Shown here in pieces: positions 60,738-64,000 of a stretch of DNA of 64,000 nt. The notes under the pieces are model-generated. The model searched no databases and was not told where the DNA came from. It was given only the letters and a program-made list of their open reading frames with translations. The stretch's first letter is position 1, and each line of letters opens with the position of its first letter. The position numbers were made by a program, and so were the translations under genes. This stretch comes from Talinum fruticosum (taxonomy: Eukaryota; Streptophyta; Magnoliopsida; Caryophyllales; Talinaceae), in contig JAITYX010000007.1 in assembly GCA_021018815.1 (NCBI GenBank), forward strand, positions 10,726,001 through 10,790,000. The letters run 5' to 3'.

Positions 60738-61142
60738 ATGCTGGGGAGCCTTGTGAGCTGGATCCACACTCAGAGAGACCCACTTTTGACAAAATATTCA
60801 CAAAATTTTTTGAAAAAATTTATTTTTTTAATTTTTAATTTTAATTTTAATCAGGAAGTGCTGAGCTTGGAGCACAGACAATGCCATGTCTTCAACCTCA
60901 TAATTTTATATTTTTGTTTTATCAAACCATATCAATTTATTCTTCTTCCTTTATCTCTCCCTCTTTTCTCTCTCTTTTTCTGCATCCCCCAAGCTCATTT
61001 TCTCTCTCTAACTCTCCCCCTCCCTCCCTCCCTTCTCCCTCTCAGATTTCCCGGAAGATCTCAACTGGGTTTGCTGAATTTTGAATTGGGTCTCAATAAT
61101 TTCCCCGAACTTGCCAGAATATCAAATCTTTCTCCAACTTAG
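60738..61142 (+). other. Long upstream ORF in the type-B RR leader
   Basis: An open frame of 134 codons starting MLGSLVSWIHTQRD lies in the presumed 5' leader, with further ATGs inside. Most of it is T-rich or CT-rich low-complexity DNA, so part may be intron. It shows no domain. If transcribed and retained, it could lower translation of the main frame. Confidence 0.25.
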
Positions 61143-61367
61143 AGAATTTATAGTCAAATCAGTGAAAACTCCATTAGAATCTTGAACTGGGCTTCACCTC
61201 TTTTTCTGCCCAGATTCGGAAACCACTTTCTCTCTCCTGCGCTCGGTTGGAATTTGGAAGTGGGTTAAACCATTCCGGGTTTAATTGCATGATTGGCTCG
61301 ATCCTTTCCCCCATCGATTTTTGCTGGGTCAAACCCTTAGATTAATATTTTTGGAAGTTTAGATGAG

Positions 61368-64000
61368 ATGAACTTGGGTAGTGGAGTGGTGGGATCCATG
61401 TCTTTGCCGGGTTCAACGGCTACCCGGAAGTCGGGCGAGGTTTTGGAATTTCCGGCGGGTCTCCGGGTGCTCGTCGTCGATGATGATCCAACTTGCCTCA
61501 CCATCTTGGAGAAGATGCTTCGAACTTGTCGATATGAAGGTGAAAACTTTACTCCAGATTCAATTCATTTGCTCTCTCTACAACCTAGCTATATTTTCCT
61601 TGTCTTTTTAGTTTATTTAAGTAATTTTATTTATATATTTCCCTTTTATTGTTTGAAGTTACATGTATTTTAGGCAGTTTGATGAGGTTATCAGGTCACA
61701 ACCATATAATTAAGATTCTAGCGATGGTTTATTTTTGTTTTGTTTTAATTTCTGTGTTATTTTTGGTCTAAGATTTTGATGTTTAGCTAACTGGATGGAG
61801 TAAATCCCTCCTTTATGGTTGTGACATGTCTGATGAGTTTAGACACTTGATACCTTTGGAAAAGAAACACGATGATTGGTGAATTAGCTGGTTGGACTTG
61901 GAAATGTTATGAATACCCTCAAATCTTTGAAGTCCTACCTAAGATTTAGAATTTTCCTTCGAGGGCTGTTAGACTTGTAAATAGGGGGCATGAATCTCCC
62001 TGTTCAACTCCATTTAATGTTTTCCTTAGGCAGGGGCGTGATGTTCAAATTGTGGTTTGATTATGTACCTATAATACGCAAAATGATTTGTTTTGTTCCC
62101 ATATATGATCAGTTACAAAGACAAATAGGGCTGAGGAGGCCTTGACGTGGCTTCGTGAGAATAGGACCGGCTTTGATATAGTCATAAGCGATGTACATAT
62201 GCCCGACATGGATGGCTTCAAACTCCTTGAGCAAGTTGGGCTGGAAATGGACCTACCTGTCATCAGTAAGTAATGACTAATTTTCTTATTGGTTGAAGCT
62301 GGTGTTTTGATCATCATATTCCCAGTTGAAGCTGATGTTTTGATCATCATATTCTGATTTATGTGTTGAGACATCGAAAACTGGTTTTTAGCCATTGTAG
62401 CGTGACCTGCCAGGTGTAAACTAGCTCCCAAACGTGGGAGTCGAGATGAAACCCTGGAGAAGGAATGGAGAGTTTCCCCCTCTCCTTATCCTCATCTCCC
62501 ATTCCCCAAGCCATAATAGGTGCCACCTAGAAGTCAACTATCGATTTTTAAAGGGGTAATAGGGCTTTATTTTTCTCATATGGGTGTGCCGTATATGTAA
62601 TGGAACAGTGATGTCGGCGGATGATAGCAAACATGTTGTCCTGAAGGGTGTCACACATGGAGCCTGTGATTATCTGATCAAACCAGTCCGAATAGAAGCA
62701 CTCAAGAACATATGGCAGCATGTGGTTAGGAAGAAGAAAAATGAGTGGAAGGACTTTGAACAATCGAGCAGCTGGGATGAAGGGGACAGGCAGCAGAGAC
62801 AGGATGATGCAATCTCATCCCCTGCCAATGAAGGGAGTTGGAAAAGTTCAAAGAGGAAAGGTGACGACGAGGAGGGAGAGGATAAGGAAGATACGGCCAC
62901 ACTCAAGAAACCTCGGGTGGTTTGGTCTGTTGAGCTTCATCAACAGTTTGTCGCTGCTGTTAACCAGCTTGGCATTGACAGTATGTTACTTTTTTCCTAT
63001 ACTACCTTCTAGCTTCCTTGTCCTATGCTTTCAGACTTGCATTTGTGCTCCATAGCTTGAAATTTAAGTGATTTGCTAATAATTAGCTAATCTAAGACCT
63101 TCAAATGACTCTGACTGACAGGATTTATTGCTATCTGACTAGGAGTTGAAAAGGTTCAGGTTTGAGTTTAATCTAGGTTTGACAAAACAAGTGGATTGCT
63201 CTTATATCTGACAAATTTCCCTTGTCGATAACTGATTTATTTCTGGTCGCCGGAATCTCACGATACTAAATTTGAGCAAATGCCAGGTTTGGGCAGTAGA
63301 AATAGGAAAACTCTTTATGGCCATGTTTAAGATTTTCATGAAAGATTTATGACCATACCTGGATTGTTGCAGTTCGAAACATTCGGATAACTGGGTCAGG
63401 CAAAATATCGCATGCTCTCCTAATCCTACTAGGGGAGAAGAAAAGTGATAGTGTGAATTTTATGGAATCTATTAAGTACCTCATTTCCTTTCAGCCGTGC
63501 CTTTCTTTTGCAATCCATTTGATTATGTGAGAATGGAACTCTTGATCTACTAATATTAATTCTCTACTTTGTGAATTGTACATTCCTTATGTTTTCTGTT
63601 TGATGTTCTTATCCAGAGGCTGTTCCTAAAAAATTTTGGAGCTGATGAACGTTCCTGGGCTCACTAGAGAAAATGTTGCAAGCCACCTTCAGGTTCATTT
63701 TCTTTCTTCATATGTGTTAATTATTGACAAGGACCTGTTTTTTCAGTCCCGTTCCCCCTCTTCTCCATCAATGTGGACTTAAAACTTTTATTATGTGATG
63801 CAGAAATACCGCTTGTATCTTAGAAGGCTTAGTGGAGTATCACAACACCAAGGTGGCTTAGGCAATTCTTTCATGCCTCAGGACTCAGGTTTTGGCTCAA
63901 TGTCATCCCTAGGTGGGATTGATCTTCAAGCTCTTGCTGCCACCGGTCAACTTTCAGCACAGACTCTTGCAGCGTACTCCCGAATGACACCAACTATTAA
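61368..64000 (+). CDS. Type-B cytokinin response regulator (5' part, with apparent frameshift)
   Basis: Type-B response regulators are nuclear transcription factors switched on by phosphorelay from cytokinin receptors. Coding exons seen: 61368-61539, 62113-62265, 62609-62980, 63617-63692 and 63804 to the window edge. The receiver domain (about residues 31-150) has the acidic pocket VVDDD (38-40), phospho-acceptor Asp84 in [11 protein letters not shown] and Lys133 in YLIKPVR. An acidic linker follows, then the GARP/Myb-like DNA-binding domain from [20 protein letters not shown] through [15 protein letters not shown]. The sequence is closest in feel to the ARR1/ARR2 group. Exon 4 is 76 bases where 77 are needed: the A run at 63628-63633 is one short, shifting the frame within the GARP domain. 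The rest of exon 5 and the C-terminus lie outside the window. The gene is either a pseudogene or carries a homopolymer sequencing error. Confidence 0.88.

Noticed and set aside
61368..61673. Reading through the first intron of the response regulator (101-residue frame)
   Set aside because: A donor at 61540 and the acceptor before 62113 join the receiver domain exactly; the read-through tail is not receiver-like.

Overview
This is nuclear DNA of a flowering plant, almost certainly a eudicot. It is AT-rich. Genes are split by GT-AG introns, long gene-poor stretches carry retrotransposon and MITE debris, and the recognisable proteins are plant families. No prokaryotic or viral gene cluster is present. 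The species cannot be named from the sequence alone. All gene models below were built by reading splice sites and conserved protein junctions by eye; no search was run.

Layout. 1-9.6 kb is AT-rich intergenic DNA with microsatellites and decayed repeats. 10.49-15.16 kb (+) is a six-exon GH28 polygalacturonase-like gene with a signal peptide. 18.5-21.4 kb (+) is a possible small gene or noncoding transcript with a 36-residue spliced ORF. 23.77-25.29 kb (-) is a three-exon heavy-metal-associated isoprenylated plant protein (HIPP) with a long proline-rich repeat and a CTIV tail. 26.4-31.0 kb is a decayed Ty1/copia retrotransposon with both LTRs. Its 3' LTR carries a Stowaway-like MITE and its hinge region carries a GC-richer insert of unrecognised origin. 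31.14-31.81 kb is a clean non-autonomous hAT element with an 8-bp target duplication. 32-38 kb is intergenic.

38.69-45.84 kb (+) is a six-exon DUF789 gene with a 5.25-kb second intron that holds a LINE reverse transcriptase relic, and one intron that appears to start with GC. It converges with 47.54-52.08 kb (-), a five-exon Di19 (drought-induced 19) zinc-finger gene. The third intron of Di19 has all the marks of a U12-type AT-AC intron, and its second intron is filled with an ancient degenerate repeat array. 52.4-60.6 kb is intergenic. From 61.37 kb to the right edge (+) lies the 5' part of a type-B cytokinin response regulator (receiver plus GARP domain), whose fourth coding exon carries an apparent one-base deletion in an A-run.

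The genes do not form an operon or pathway cluster. They are ordinary independent plant loci: cell wall (GH28), metal binding at membranes (HIPP), stress-linked nuclear zinc finger (Di19), cytokinin signalling (type-B RR) and unknown function (DUF789). The observations most worth a second look are the AT-AC intron, the type-B RR frameshift, the small spliced ORF with a duplicated splice donor, the intronic repeat array in Di19, and the insert inside the copia element.
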